A DNA stretch of 64,000 bases, from contig JAFALK010000015.1 of NCBI GenBank assembly GCA_019234295.1, positions 1 through 64,000 of the forward strand, read 5' to 3'. The translations under genes were made by a program, and so were the position numbers. Positions 19,809 to 28,025 of this stretch are shown piece by piece (position 1 is the first letter of the stretch; the number at the start of each line of letters is the position of its first letter). This DNA comes from Roseateles sp. (lineage in GTDB: Bacteria > Pseudomonadota > Gammaproteobacteria > Burkholderiales > Burkholderiaceae_C). The notes under the pieces were generated by a model. The model was not told where the DNA came from, did no database searches, and was given only the letters and a program-made list of their open reading frames with translations.

Positions 19809-21048
19809 CAAAAGGCTTGCCGTCGCCTTCAGCGGCGGTCGGGACTCCACTGCGCTGCTGCACGCCGCGGCGAAGTCTGCCGATGGCGCGCAGGTCTTCG
19901 CGCTCCATGTGCATCACGGCTTGTCGCCGCAGGCGGACGTGTGGCTGGCCCATTGCGAGCGCTTCGCCGCGGACCTTGGCGTTCGCTTTCTTTGTCGTCG
20001 CCTGAGCGGCCGGCCTGCTGCAGGCGAGAGCATCGAGGCCTGGGCCCGATCCGGGCGGCATGCAGCTCTGCAGGACATGTGCGGCGAGGCGGGCACCGAT
20101 CTGCTGCTGCTCGCTCATCATCGGCGGGACCAGGCCGAAACCTTCCTGCTCCAGGCCTTGCGCGGCTCCGGCGTGGCTGGCCTGGCCGCCATGCCGGCGG
20201 CCCAATGGCGCGATGGCATTTGCTGGGCTCGTCCGTGGCTCGATCAGCCGCGCGAATCCATTGAGGCCTATGTGCTTGCGCATGGCCTGGTCTTCATCGA
20301 CGACGCCAGCAATGCCGACACCCGTTTCGAGCGCAACAGGCTCAGGCTCGAGGTCTGGCCGAAGCTGGCGGCGTCAGAGGCCGCCCTGGCGCGGTCAGCG
20401 CGCTGGGCGCAGCAAGCGCTCGATCTGCAGCGAGAGATGGCCGAAATCGATCTCCCGGTGCTCCTGCGTGGCGCCGCGCTCGACATGAACGCGCTGCGCC
20501 AACTCTCGCCCGCTCGCGCCAGCAATGCACTGCGTGCCTGGCTTGCTGAGCAGGCGGGCGTGCCGGCCCCGGCGAGCCTGGTGCTGCGTCTCCTGGCCGA
20601 GGCTGAAATGCATGGCCAATGGCCCTTGGCCGACGGCGAACTCCGGCTCTACCGCGGCCTGCTGCGATGGAATGCCGCGCCCGAGGTGCATTGCGGTCCT
20701 TCGCAATCGGTGAACCTGGCCTCCGCTGGCATCCATGAACAAGCCGATTGGGGCGGGCGATGGCGCGTCGAGAGGACGCATGGAAACGGACTGAGCGCGG
20801 CGATCCTGGCGCGGCTGCAACTGCGCAAGCGAAGTGGCGGAGAGCAGTTTCAGCGTGCCCCGAAAAGCGCTCTTCGCTCTCTGAAAAAGGCTTGGCAGGA
20901 GACCGGTGTGCCGGCCTGGGAAAGGTCGGGGCCGCTGCTCTTTCACGGTCAGCAACTCGTCTTCGTCCCGGGCCTGGGAATCGATGCCCGGGCGCTGGCA
21001 GCGTCCGATGAAACCCGCTTCTCGCTGTGCTGGGAGGCGAAGGCTTGA
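19777..21048 (+). CDS. tilS: tRNA(Ile)-lysidine synthase
   Basis: 423 aa. The PP-loop [17 protein letters not shown] is near residue 16. Then come [32 protein letters not shown] and [16 protein letters not shown], all TilS hallmarks, and a C-terminal substrate-binding region ending [10 protein letters not shown]. It modifies C34 of tRNA-Ile2 to lysidine, converting AUG to AUA reading. The ATG at 19777 overlaps accA by 32 bases; a later start would trim the segment before the PP-loop. Confidence 0.93.
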   Translation: MADSATPSPADKRLAVAFSGGRDSTALLHAAAKSADGAQVFALHVHHGLSPQADVWLAHCERFAADLGVRFLCRRLSGRPAAGESIEAWARSGRHAALQDMCGEAGTDLLLLAHHRRDQAETFLLQALRGSGVAGLAAMPAAQWRDGICWARPWLDQPRESIEAYVLAHGLVFIDDASNADTRFERNRLRLEVWPKLAASEAALARSARWAQQALDLQREMAEIDLPVLLRGAALDMNALRQLSPARASNALRAWLAEQAGVPAPASLVLRLLAEAEMHGQWPLADGELRLYRGLLRWNAAPEVHCGPSQSVNLASAGIHEQADWGGRWRVERTHGNGLSAAILARLQLRKRSGGEQFQRAPKSALRSLKKAWQETGVPAWERSGPLLFHGQQLVFVPGLGIDARALAASDETRFSLCWEAKA

Positions 21049-21112
21049 CCGAGCCTTTGCGGTGCTGTCGACCCTAGAATCAAAAGCTCGACCTGGATTT
21101 GCACCCCCCACC

Positions 21113-22381
21113 ATGGCCTTGATTGTTCACAAATACGGCGGAACCTCCATGGGTTCCACCGATCGCATTCGCAACGTTGCCAAGCGCGTCGCCAAATGGG
21201 CGCGCGCCGGCCACCAGATGGTCGTCGTGCCCTCGGCCATGAGCGGCGAGACCAACCGCCTACTGGGCCTGGCCAAGGAGCTCTCACCGGCTTCCGTCAC
21301 GCCCGAGACCATGCGTGAGCTGGACATGATTGCCTCCACCGGCGAGCAGGTTTCGGTCGGCCTGCTGGCCATCGCCTTGCAGGCCGAAGGCATGGATGCC
21401 GTCAGCTACACCGGCTGGCAAGTGCCCGTGTCCACGAATTCCGCGTATACCAAGGCCCGCATCGAGAGTATCGATGACGCCCGCGTGCGCGCCGACCTGG
21501 CCGCCGGCAAGGTCGTCGTCATCACCGGCTTCCAGGGCGTGGACGAGGACATGAACATCACCACGCTGGGTCGTGGCGGTTCCGACACCTCGGCCGTGGC
21601 CATCGCCGCCGCCATGAAGGCCGACGAATGTCTGATCTACACCGATGTGGACGGCGTCTACACCACCGATCCCCGCATCGTGCCCGAGGCGCGCCGCCTG
21701 CACACCATCAGCTTTGAAGAGATGCTGGAGATGGCCTCGCTGGGCTCGAAGATCCTGCAGATCCGCTCGGTGGAATTCGCCGGCAAGTACCGCGTGCCGC
21801 TGCGTGTGCTCTCGAGCTTTACGCCCTGGGACATCGACCTTGAGGAAGAGGCCAAGTCCGGCACCCTGATCAGTTTTGAAGAGGACGAGAACATGGAACA
21901 AGCCGTCGTTTCCGGCATTGCCTTCAACCGCGACGAAGCCAAGGTGACCCTGCTCGGCGTGCCCGACAAGCCCGGCATCGCCTTTCAGATTCTGGGCCCT
22001 GTGGCCGATGCCAACATCGACATCGACGTCATCATCCAAAACGTCTCCCAGGACGGCAAGACCGACTTCTCCTTTACCGTCCACCGCAACGACTACGCCC
22101 GCACCATGGAGCTGCTCGAAAAGCAGATCGGCCCTTCGGTGCAGGCCGCCAAGGTCATGGGCGACCCGCGCATCTGCAAGGTCTCCATCGTGGGCATCGG
22201 CATGAAGTCGCATGTGGGCGTGGCCTCCAAGATGTTCCGCTCGCTCAGCGAAGAGGGCATCAACATCCAGATGATCTCCACGAGCGAGATCAAGACCTCG
22301 GTCGTGATCGACGAGAAGTACATGGAACTGGCCGTGCGCGCTCTCCACAAAGCGTTCGAGCTGGACCAGGAAGTCGCATAA
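21113..22381 (+). CDS. lysC: Aspartokinase with two ACT domains
   Basis: 422 aa. The kinase domain starts MALIVHKYGGTSMGSTDRIR (KYGGTSM signature); GFQGVDEDMNITTLGRGGSD is the conserved Asp-binding segment. Two C-terminal ACT domains (VTLLGVPDKPGIAFQILGPV and KVSIVGIGMKSHVGVASKMF) provide feedback sensing of Lys/Thr. It phosphorylates aspartate for Lys, Met and Thr synthesis. A TAGAAT hexamer at 21075-21080 could be a -10 box, without a convincing -35. An internal ATG at 21893 (MEQAVVSGIAF) could give the separate beta subunit known from some LysC families; this is speculative. Confidence 0.96.
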   Translation: MALIVHKYGGTSMGSTDRIRNVAKRVAKWARAGHQMVVVPSAMSGETNRLLGLAKELSPASVTPETMRELDMIASTGEQVSVGLLAIALQAEGMDAVSYTGWQVPVSTNSAYTKARIESIDDARVRADLAAGKVVVITGFQGVDEDMNITTLGRGGSDTSAVAIAAAMKADECLIYTDVDGVYTTDPRIVPEARRLHTISFEEMLEMASLGSKILQIRSVEFAGKYRVPLRVLSSFTPWDIDLEEEAKSGTLISFEEDENMEQAVVSGIAFNRDEAKVTLLGVPDKPGIAFQILGPVADANIDIDVIIQNVSQDGKTDFSFTVHRNDYARTMELLEKQIGPSVQAAKVMGDPRICKVSIVGIGMKSHVGVASKMFRSLSEEGINIQMISTSEIKTSVVIDEKYMELAVRALHKAFELDQEVA

Positions 22382-22427
22382 ATTTCCAGGGTGCCTGGAT
22401 TCTTGTTGTAGAATTCAAGGCTGTGCT

Positions 22428-22520
22428 GGAGTCGTGACCGAGTGGCCGAAGGTGCTCCCCTGCTAAGGGAGTATGTGGGCAAAACCTGCATCGAGAGTTC
22501 GAATCTCTCCGACTCCGCCA
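22428..22520 (+). tRNA. tRNA-Ser (anticodon GCT)
   Basis: 93 nt with encoded CCA. Anticodon stem CTCCC/GGGAG carries loop CTGCTAA (GCT). A long variable arm is present and the T-arm is GAGAG TTCGAAT CTCTC. A P4-type integrase follows on the same strand, so its 3' end is a likely integration site. Confidence 0.96.
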
Positions 22521-22555
22521 AATGACTGTCCCGTACAGTCCAGAGGCATCCAAGG

Positions 22556-22589
22556 AAACCCCGTAAATCGTTGATTTACGGGGTTTTTT
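22556..22589 (+). terminator. Rho-independent terminator after tRNA-Ser
   Basis: CCCCGTAAATC, loop GTT, GATTTACGGGG, then a run of six T. It ends the lysC/tRNA-Ser transcript before the integrase. Confidence 0.9.
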
Positions 22590-22705
22590 CTTGGGAGAAT
22601 CATCCCGTAAGGTCTTCGGCAGTCCCAGGACATCCGTGCAGTCTGGTGGGAAGCCTGGTGGGAAACCGAAAGGCCGGTGGGAAAAAAGAAGCGCTTGGTG
22701 GGAAA

Positions 22706-23953
22706 ATGCCTCCAACCATGCGGAACACACTTTCTCCAGCGGGACTGCAGTCGCAGTACAAGGCGGCAGTGGCTCTTGCTGAGTCGAGCGGCAAGTCCGT
22801 CCAGATCAGCGACGGAGAAGGGCTCATGCTTGTCGTCCGAGCAAGCGGTGCGTCCTGGGTACTGCGTGTGCGAGTCAAGGGTCAGCGCAAGGACATCACA
22901 CTGGGGCGTTGGCCAACTCTGAGCTTGAAGGACGCACGCCAACTAGCCGACGATGCGCGCAGGAGTACTACGCACGGTGTGGACGTCACGGCGGTGAAGC
23001 GTGCAGCGCGGCAGGAGATCAAAGCTCAAGCGGCCGCCAAGGCGGACAACGTGCGCAAGCTGTATGAGGACTGGTTGAAGCTCAGAGGCTCGACCATCAG
23101 TGACATTTACCGCGGCAACATTGAAGCGGCCTTCATGAAGGACGTGCTGCCGGCGATTGGCACGAAGGCGCCGCACGAAGTGACTAGGGCCGATTGCATT
23201 GCGATCTTAAGGACGGTCGAGCAGCGTGGCGCCACGGTCATGCTTCGCCGCGTGCGGATGTGGTTGCGCCAGATGTTCGAATTCGGCATCGACGACGAGC
23301 GGCGGCCGCTGCTCAATACGCTGCCGGTGCCGACTGGACACCTCACGAGTTTCAAGCAGGACAAAAGGGGCAACTATCCTGCGATCACCGATCCGGTCGA
23401 GGCCCTCGAGCTAATGAAGAGGATTCGCCGCCTTGGGAAGTACATCAACCGGGCTGCGTTGCTGCTCTCCGCCCGCACATTCCAACGGCCGACTGAGACC
23501 CGGGAAGCCGTCTGGGAGGAGTTTGATCTCGATGCTGGCATCTGGAGAATCGCCGCAGATCGCATGTGGTTCGAGACAGAGCACTGGGTTCCGTTGTCGA
23601 GGCAGTGCGTTGAGGAGTTGAGGGCACTCCAAGGCGTGGTCGGCGACACCGGTCTGCTGTTCCCCGGCATCAAGCCTGGCAAGCCCATCAGCGAAGGGAC
23701 GCTTCGCTCACAGCTGATCAGCATGGGCTACGAAGGTAAGCACACCCCTCACGGATTTCGCGCGATGGCGCGCACGATCATTGTGGAGCGCTTGCGCTTC
23801 AACAAGGATTTCGTGGAGAAGCAGCTCTCCCACGAGACCGACGAGAGTGGACTTCGTGGCGCATATGACCGTGCCGAATACTGGGAAGACCGCGTGAAAA
23901 TGATGCAGGCCTGGAGCGACTTTCTCGATGGTTCGACAGGCCGCGCCCGATAA
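22706..23953 (+). CDS. P4-type tyrosine recombinase (site-specific integrase), island 1
   Basis: 415 aa. N-terminal DUF4102-like arm-binding segment (ISDGEGLMLVVRASGASWVL, then LGRWPTLSLKDARQLADDAR) and a C-terminal catalytic domain: ARTFQRPTETREAVWEEFD (first Arg), HTPHGFRAMART (HxxR), QLSHE and GAYDRAEYWEDR (nucleophile Tyr). It sits 185 bases past the tRNA-Ser 3' end in the same orientation, the standard geometry for tRNA integration. The ATG at 22706 gives a family-length protein. No excisionase, mobilisation or other recombination gene lies nearby, so the element appears reduced to an orphan integrase. Confidence 0.92.
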   Translation: MPPTMRNTLSPAGLQSQYKAAVALAESSGKSVQISDGEGLMLVVRASGASWVLRVRVKGQRKDITLGRWPTLSLKDARQLADDARRSTTHGVDVTAVKRAARQEIKAQAAAKADNVRKLYEDWLKLRGSTISDIYRGNIEAAFMKDVLPAIGTKAPHEVTRADCIAILRTVEQRGATVMLRRVRMWLRQMFEFGIDDERRPLLNTLPVPTGHLTSFKQDKRGNYPAITDPVEALELMKRIRRLGKYINRAALLLSARTFQRPTETREAVWEEFDLDAGIWRIAADRMWFETEHWVPLSRQCVEELRALQGVVGDTGLLFPGIKPGKPISEGTLRSQLISMGYEGKHTPHGFRAMARTIIVERLRFNKDFVEKQLSHETDESGLRGAYDRAEYWEDRVKMMQAWSDFLDGSTGRAR

Positions 23954-24137
23954 GTGATCCTGCTGTCGCGATGAATTTGCTTAGGCGTGCAAGACATGGG
24001 CGACCGGACCGGCTGCAGCGCAGCGGCTGCGGTCTCTCACTTCCGCGAGTTTGAGGACCGAAGGCCGCCATCCGTGCTGCCGGGACACCTCCACAATCAA
24101 GATACCGCCCGCTTTTTGGAGCTTCCCACTTTTCATC

Positions 24138-24620
24138 ATGGACAAATTCTTGCTGCAGCAGCAAGTACTGGAACGGCTCGCCGAAGACCTGCTGCATGTC
24201 GAACGCGCAGCTCTCGCGGCGCATGAAACGGCGACTCACGAAGAGAGCATCGCCGAAAACAAGTACGACACACTGGGGCTCGAAGCCGCTTACCTGGCCA
24301 CCGGCCAAGCTCGTCGCGCCGAGGCCATCCGCCAGGCGATGGCCAATTGGCGCCAATTCCGCCCGAGCCCCCACGACGCCAGCAAAGGTATTCGGCTCGG
24401 CGCGCTGGTCTGCCTGGTCGACCTCGACGGCAAGCAGCAGCATCTTTTCCTCGGCCCGGACGGGGGCAGCATGACCTTGGCGATCGATGATCAGCCCGTG
24501 CAGGTCATCAGCAGCGAAGCCCCGTTGGCCAGGGCCCTGCTGGGCAAGTGCGAAGGCGATGAGGTGTCGATACAGATTACTTCCGTACGGCAGCAGTTCG
24601 AAGTGCTGCGGGTTCATTGA
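24138..24620 (+). CDS. GreA/GreB-family elongation-factor-like protein
   Basis: 160 aa. Residues 1-75 are predicted coiled-coil-like helices (MDKFLLQQQVLERLAEDLLH; HEESIAENKYDTLGLEAAYL). The C-terminal part RLGALVCLVDLDG..FLGPD and SSEAPLARALLGKCEGDEV resembles the FKBP-like GreAB C-terminal domain. The N-terminal hairpin differs from true GreA/B, so it may act on RNA polymerase differently. Start ATG 24138. The GST gene begins 20 bases after its stop. Confidence 0.8.
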   Translation: MDKFLLQQQVLERLAEDLLHVERAALAAHETATHEESIAENKYDTLGLEAAYLATGQARRAEAIRQAMANWRQFRPSPHDASKGIRLGALVCLVDLDGKQQHLFLGPDGGSMTLAIDDQPVQVISSEAPLARALLGKCEGDEVSIQITSVRQQFEVLRVH

Positions 24621-24639
24621 GCCGCAAGCAGACATTGCA

Positions 24640-25341
24640 ATGAGCCAGCACATGCAAGCATCGACACCCATGCTGCAGGCCGCCCTCTCTCCCCCCGGTT
24701 CACAGTTGCCGCGGCTCTACACGTTTCGCCGCTGCCCCTACGCAATGCGTGCACGGATGGCCCTGCTGCAAGCCGGGCGGGAATTCGAGGCGGTGGAGGT
24801 CAGCTTGCGCGACAAGCCGGCAAGCCTGTTGGCCTTGTCTGCCAAAGCGACCGTGCCCGTGCTTCAGCTGCCGGATGGCAGCGTGATCGATGAGAGTTGG
24901 GACATCATGCGCTGGGCACTCGCCGCGCCCGACGCGAAGGACTGGTGGGTGCGGGCGCAATCGCCCGAGAACCTTGACTTGGTGCGGCGCAACGATGGTG
25001 GCTTCAAGCATCATCTGGACCGCTGGAAATACCCTCAACGCTACGCGAGCGAGCCGCTCACTCCGGACGCGCACCGCGACAGGGCGGTGGATGTGTTTCT
25101 GCGACCGCTGGAGGCACGGCTGCTCGACGCGCCCAGCCTGGGCGGCGCCACCCCATGTGCCACCGACTTGGCCGTGTTGCCCTTCGTCCGCCAGTTCGCC
25201 TCGGTAGAGCCGGGATGGTTTGCAACGCTGGACTTGCCGTCGGTACGACAATGGTTGAACGGCTGGCTGGTCAGCCCGCTGTTCGTCGCTTGCATGTGCA
25301 AGCTGCCCGCAGAGGGTGCAAATCGCTTCCCGCCGCTCTAG
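24640..25341 (+). CDS. Glutathione S-transferase-like protein
   Basis: 233 aa. The N-terminal thioredoxin-like domain has LYTFRRCPYAMRARMALLQA (CPYA active-site motif), VPVLQLPDGSVIDES (cis-Pro and the glutathione gamma-Glu contact) and DIMRWAL. A helical C-terminal domain follows (ATDLAVLPFVRQFASVEPGW). A Cys active site resembles omega/beta-type GSTs or glutaredoxin-2-like enzymes. The substrate is unknown. It probably shares a transcript with the GreA/B-like gene. Confidence 0.85.
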   Translation: MSQHMQASTPMLQAALSPPGSQLPRLYTFRRCPYAMRARMALLQAGREFEAVEVSLRDKPASLLALSAKATVPVLQLPDGSVIDESWDIMRWALAAPDAKDWWVRAQSPENLDLVRRNDGGFKHHLDRWKYPQRYASEPLTPDAHRDRAVDVFLRPLEARLLDAPSLGGATPCATDLAVLPFVRQFASVEPGWFATLDLPSVRQWLNGWLVSPLFVACMCKLPAEGANRFPPL

Positions 25342-25393
25342 CGAGCCCTTTGCGGGCTGTCTCAAATCTCGACCTGGCGACCGGGGCGGCCGC

Positions 25394-25834
25394 TCAGACC
25401 TTGGCGAGGAAGGCTGCCGCATCACCTGCTTCACACTGCCAATCTGCGAATACGGCAACCAGATTGCATTCCACGCAGTGGCAAGCGATGTAGTACCAGC
25501 GCACGTTATGCGTGCCCGCGTGCACCGAGACGCCGGACATCAGCTCGAACACCTCGTTCTCGCACACGCACTCGTGCGTCTCCGGCGCGGCTCCTTCAAC
25601 GTAGTCCGCACTGTCGCCCATCAGGTGTTCCTGCCCGCAGTCGGTGCAGGTGCGGATGGCCACACCGGCCTCTTCATCGGTCTGCAGCGCGAAGGTCCGG
25701 CACCCGCAATCGCATTTGGACGCAGCAAACCTGACGGCCTCATGGCGATTTGCAATGCTGTAGCTGCGCAGCTCGGCTTGGGTGTCGCCGGACGTCGTCC
25801 CGTACCAGAACTCGCCCTTCTTCGTCAGTGCCAT
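25394..25834 (-). CDS. Cysteine-rich (zinc-ribbon-like) protein of unknown function
   Basis: 146 aa. Cys clusters CDCGC, CTDCG, CVCE and CHCVEC suggest two or more metal-binding knuckles. The start MALTKKGEFWYGTTSGDTQA is chosen because the open frame upstream is low-complexity Arg/Pro sequence with no domain. No signal peptide or membrane segment is seen. It is convergent with the GST gene. I do not recognise a named family. Confidence 0.7.
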   Translation of the reverse strand: MALTKKGEFWYGTTSGDTQAELRSYSIANRHEAVRFAASKCDCGCRTFALQTDEEAGVAIRTCTDCGQEHLMGDSADYVEGAAPETHECVCENEVFELMSGVSVHAGTHNVRWYYIACHCVECNLVAVFADWQCEAGDAAAFLAKV

Positions 25835-26130
25835 TGATGCTGCTCCATCTCCCAAGAAGGGATTCCTGGCCGGCCTGACGCCAGGCCCGCCTCGTTGGTC
25901 GGGATTTTGCCTGGCGGCTCGGCGACTCGGCGTCAATGGGTTGGGTCAAGGTGGTCGCCGACAGGAGCTGCGGACATCTTTCAACGCAGATGCTTGGAGC
26001 TTGCGGCCATCGGGCTTCTCAGAATCGAACGGCTCCTATCTCCCATAGCCACTGACCAGGGGAACTGCAGCAGTGCAGCGGTTGCGGCCGGTCGCCGCAA
26101 TCAGCTCTACTCACGCTGCTCGACATAAAG
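25835..26130. other. Intergenic stretch left of the IS element, no gene seen
   Basis: About 300 bases between the cysteine-rich gene and the IS. Read on the minus strand it does not continue the transglycosylase reading frame that is broken on the other side of the IS, implying that DNA between the two flanks has been lost. Confidence 0.5.
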
Positions 26131-26137
26131 CAATGGG

Positions 26138-26149
26138 ATGGACGCCCCC
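26138..26149. repeat. Subterminal inverted repeat of the IS, left copy
   Basis: ATGGACGCCCCC, the exact reverse complement of 27510-27521. A further inverted copy of its core (GGGGCGTCCA, 26207-26216) lies directly before the transposase ATG, so the 26138-26217 leader can also fold as a hairpin. Confidence 0.75.
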
Positions 26150-26218
26150 ACCCGTAACGGCATCAAAGTGCCAAAGTGGAAGTGTCATCAACCACTTGAA
26201 CCGAGAGGGGCGTCCACC

Positions 26219-27256
26219 ATGAAGATTACGACTGTTGGTATCGACCTGGCAAAGAATGTGTTCCAGGTTCACGCTGTTGATGAACACGGCAAGGTCGCTC
26301 TGCGCAAGCAACTGCGTCGCGACCAGATGACTGCGTTCTTCGTGAACCTGCCGCCTTGCCTTATCGGCATGGAGGCCTGTGGCACCGCCCACCACTGGGC
26401 GCGTACGCTGCAGGGGTTCGGTCACACGGTGCGCCTGATGTCGCCTCAGTTCGTCAAGCCGTACGTGAAGAGCAACAAGAACGATGTCGCCGACGCTGAG
26501 GCCATCTGCGAGGCCGTCATGAGACCGAACATGCGGTTCGTGCCGGTGAAGAGCGTCGAACAGCAGGCCGTGCTGTCGCTACACCGAGCGCGCCAGGGCT
26601 TTGTCATTGCCCGCACAGCGCAGGCCAACCAGATACGAAGCCTGCTCGGCGAGTTTGGTCTCATCATGCCGAAGGGCATCTCGCACGTCGCCAAGCAGGT
26701 GCCCAGCTTGCTCGATGACGCGAGCAATCGACTTCCAGCGACGTTCCGTCAACTGATTGCTCGCCTGACCGAGCACCTCAAGGACCTGGACACACTGGTC
26801 GACGAGCTCGAGGATCAAATCAAGGCATGGCATCGCAGCAGCGAGCTGAGCCTGCGGCTCGAGAAGATTCCCGGCATCGGCCCACTGGGAGCCAGCGCGC
26901 TGGTGGCCTCCATTGCCGACGCGAACAGCTTCGCCAACGGTCGCCAACTCTCGGCATGGCTCGGCCTGGTGCCCAGGCAGCATTCCAGCGGAGGCAAACC
27001 GACGCTGCTGGGCATCAGCAAGCGCGGCGACGTGTACCTGCGAACGTTGCTGATTCACGGCGCTCGCTCGGCTATCGTCGCGGCCCAGAGGAAGGTCGTG
27101 AACACGAACGTGTGGTTAGCCGGCTTGCTCAATCGACGACATCCGAACGTGGCGGCCGTCGCGTTGGCCAACAAGAATGTGAGAACGGTGTGGGCGTTAT
27201 TGGCTCATGGGCGTGAGTTCCGGCCCAACTATGTGCCGGCGCAACTTGCCGCATAG
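26219..27256 (+). CDS. IS110/IS1111-family transposase (DEDD recombinase)
   Basis: 345 aa. The N-terminal RuvC-like DEDD domain includes TVGIDLAKNVFQVHAVDEHG (first Asp), IGMEACGTAHHWA (Glu) and KNDVADAEAICEAVMRP (Asp pair). The C-terminal transposase_20 domain shows EKIPGIGPLGASALVASI and QLSAWLGLVPRQHSSGGK with the conserved serine region. Members of this family are RNA-guided recombinases. The ATG at 26219 follows a GAGAGGGG stretch. The gene appears intact. Confidence 0.95.
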   Translation: MKITTVGIDLAKNVFQVHAVDEHGKVALRKQLRRDQMTAFFVNLPPCLIGMEACGTAHHWARTLQGFGHTVRLMSPQFVKPYVKSNKNDVADAEAICEAVMRPNMRFVPVKSVEQQAVLSLHRARQGFVIARTAQANQIRSLLGEFGLIMPKGISHVAKQVPSLLDDASNRLPATFRQLIARLTEHLKDLDTLVDELEDQIKAWHRSSELSLRLEKIPGIGPLGASALVASIADANSFANGRQLSAWLGLVPRQHSSGGKPTLLGISKRGDVYLRTLLIHGARSAIVAAQRKVVNTNVWLAGLLNRRHPNVAAVALANKNVRTVWALLAHGREFRPNYVPAQLAA

Positions 27257-27509
27257 CGACACAACCAGTCAAGCGACACTCAGGAGAACGAACCGCCGAT
27301 TGCTCAGGCAATCACGCAGTGATGGCAAGACAGGTTAGACCGTGGTCGGCGAAGCCCAGAATGACCGGAGCACCTTGAGTGCGAAAAACCGATTGAGGAG
27401 CCGACCAGCAAATCCCATCAGGGACAGCGGTGACAAGCCGCAGCAAAAGTCCGAATGTACGGGTGCAATCGAACCTTCATGCCGTCATCAACTGATTGCT
27501 TGGCAAACC
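27257..27509 (+). ncRNA. Candidate bridge RNA / seekRNA region of the IS1111 element
   Basis: Non-coding 253 bases between the transposase stop and the right inverted repeat. An 8-base perfect stem, TGGTCGGC (27343-27350) with GCCGACCA (27400-27407), encloses a smaller hairpin GCAC-CTTGA-GTGC (27370-27382). IS1111 elements are known to encode their guide RNA in this downstream position. The RNA itself and its loops are inferred, not demonstrated. Confidence 0.5.
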
Positions 27510-28025
27510 GGGGGCGTCCATGTACGGATCATTCGGCGGTGCCTGCACGGGGCCGCCCTGTGGCGCATGCTGCGAGCCGCTCAGCGCCGCCAGAACGGGA
27601 TCCTGATCCCCTGGGCCGGCGCTGCTCGTTGGCGTCATCGCGCCGCTGTTCTTCAGCCCTTGAAACGTGTCCGCCACCTTGCCCACATAGCTCTGGGTCA
27701 GTGGGCCCCAGTTCTGCGGATCCGTGCCACCGTGATAGGCCGCCACGGCAGCCTCGAGGTTGCCCTGATAGCGATCCAGGTTCTGCCGAATCAGCGAGGC
27801 GGCGCCGAAGATCGACTGCGCGGGGTCGGTCGGATCGATACCCAGTGCTTTGGCCGTGTCTGGCATCATCTGCATCAGGCCGATCGCGCCCTTGGGGCTG
27901 ACGGCCTGCGGGTTGAAGTTGCTCTCCACGTGCGCCTGGGCCCGCAACAGATCTGGATCGATGCCGAAGCGCTGCCCCGCGGCCTGGAAGACGGGATCGA
28001 GGGTATCGGTGCTCATTGAATCCAT
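27477..28025 (-). pseudogene. Phage lytic transglycosylase (SLT fold), C-terminally truncated by the IS
   Basis: 182 codons remain. RFGIDPDLLRAQAHVESNFN holds the catalytic Glu (VESNFNP), and SPKGAIGLMQMMPDTAKALG and AAVAAYHGGT are the SLT motifs. Such domains in phages open the peptidoglycan during DNA ejection and are usually part of a longer virion protein. The last codons and the stop (27477-27526) lie within the IS right end, so the original C-terminus is gone. It overlaps the upstream 620-aa gene by 13 bases. Confidence 0.8.

Larger units (their letters stand above)
26131..27526 (+). mobile_element. IS1111-type insertion sequence (IS110 family), about 1.4 kb
   Basis: Contains a single IS110-family transposase gene flanked by a perfect 12-base inverted repeat, ATGGACGCCCCC at 26138-26149 and GGGGGCGTCCAT at 27510-27521. 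Subterminal inverted repeats and about 250 non-coding bases downstream of the transposase are characteristic of the IS1111 subgroup. The outer limits are set a few bases beyond the repeats and are approximate, because IS110 elements make no flanking target duplication. Confidence 0.75.

Noticed and set aside
26020-26060. Possible distal att copy of tRNA-His (CATAGCCAC-like bases)
   Set aside because: Only about nine bases resemble the 5' part of the tRNA, whereas integrases duplicate the 3' part; probably chance.
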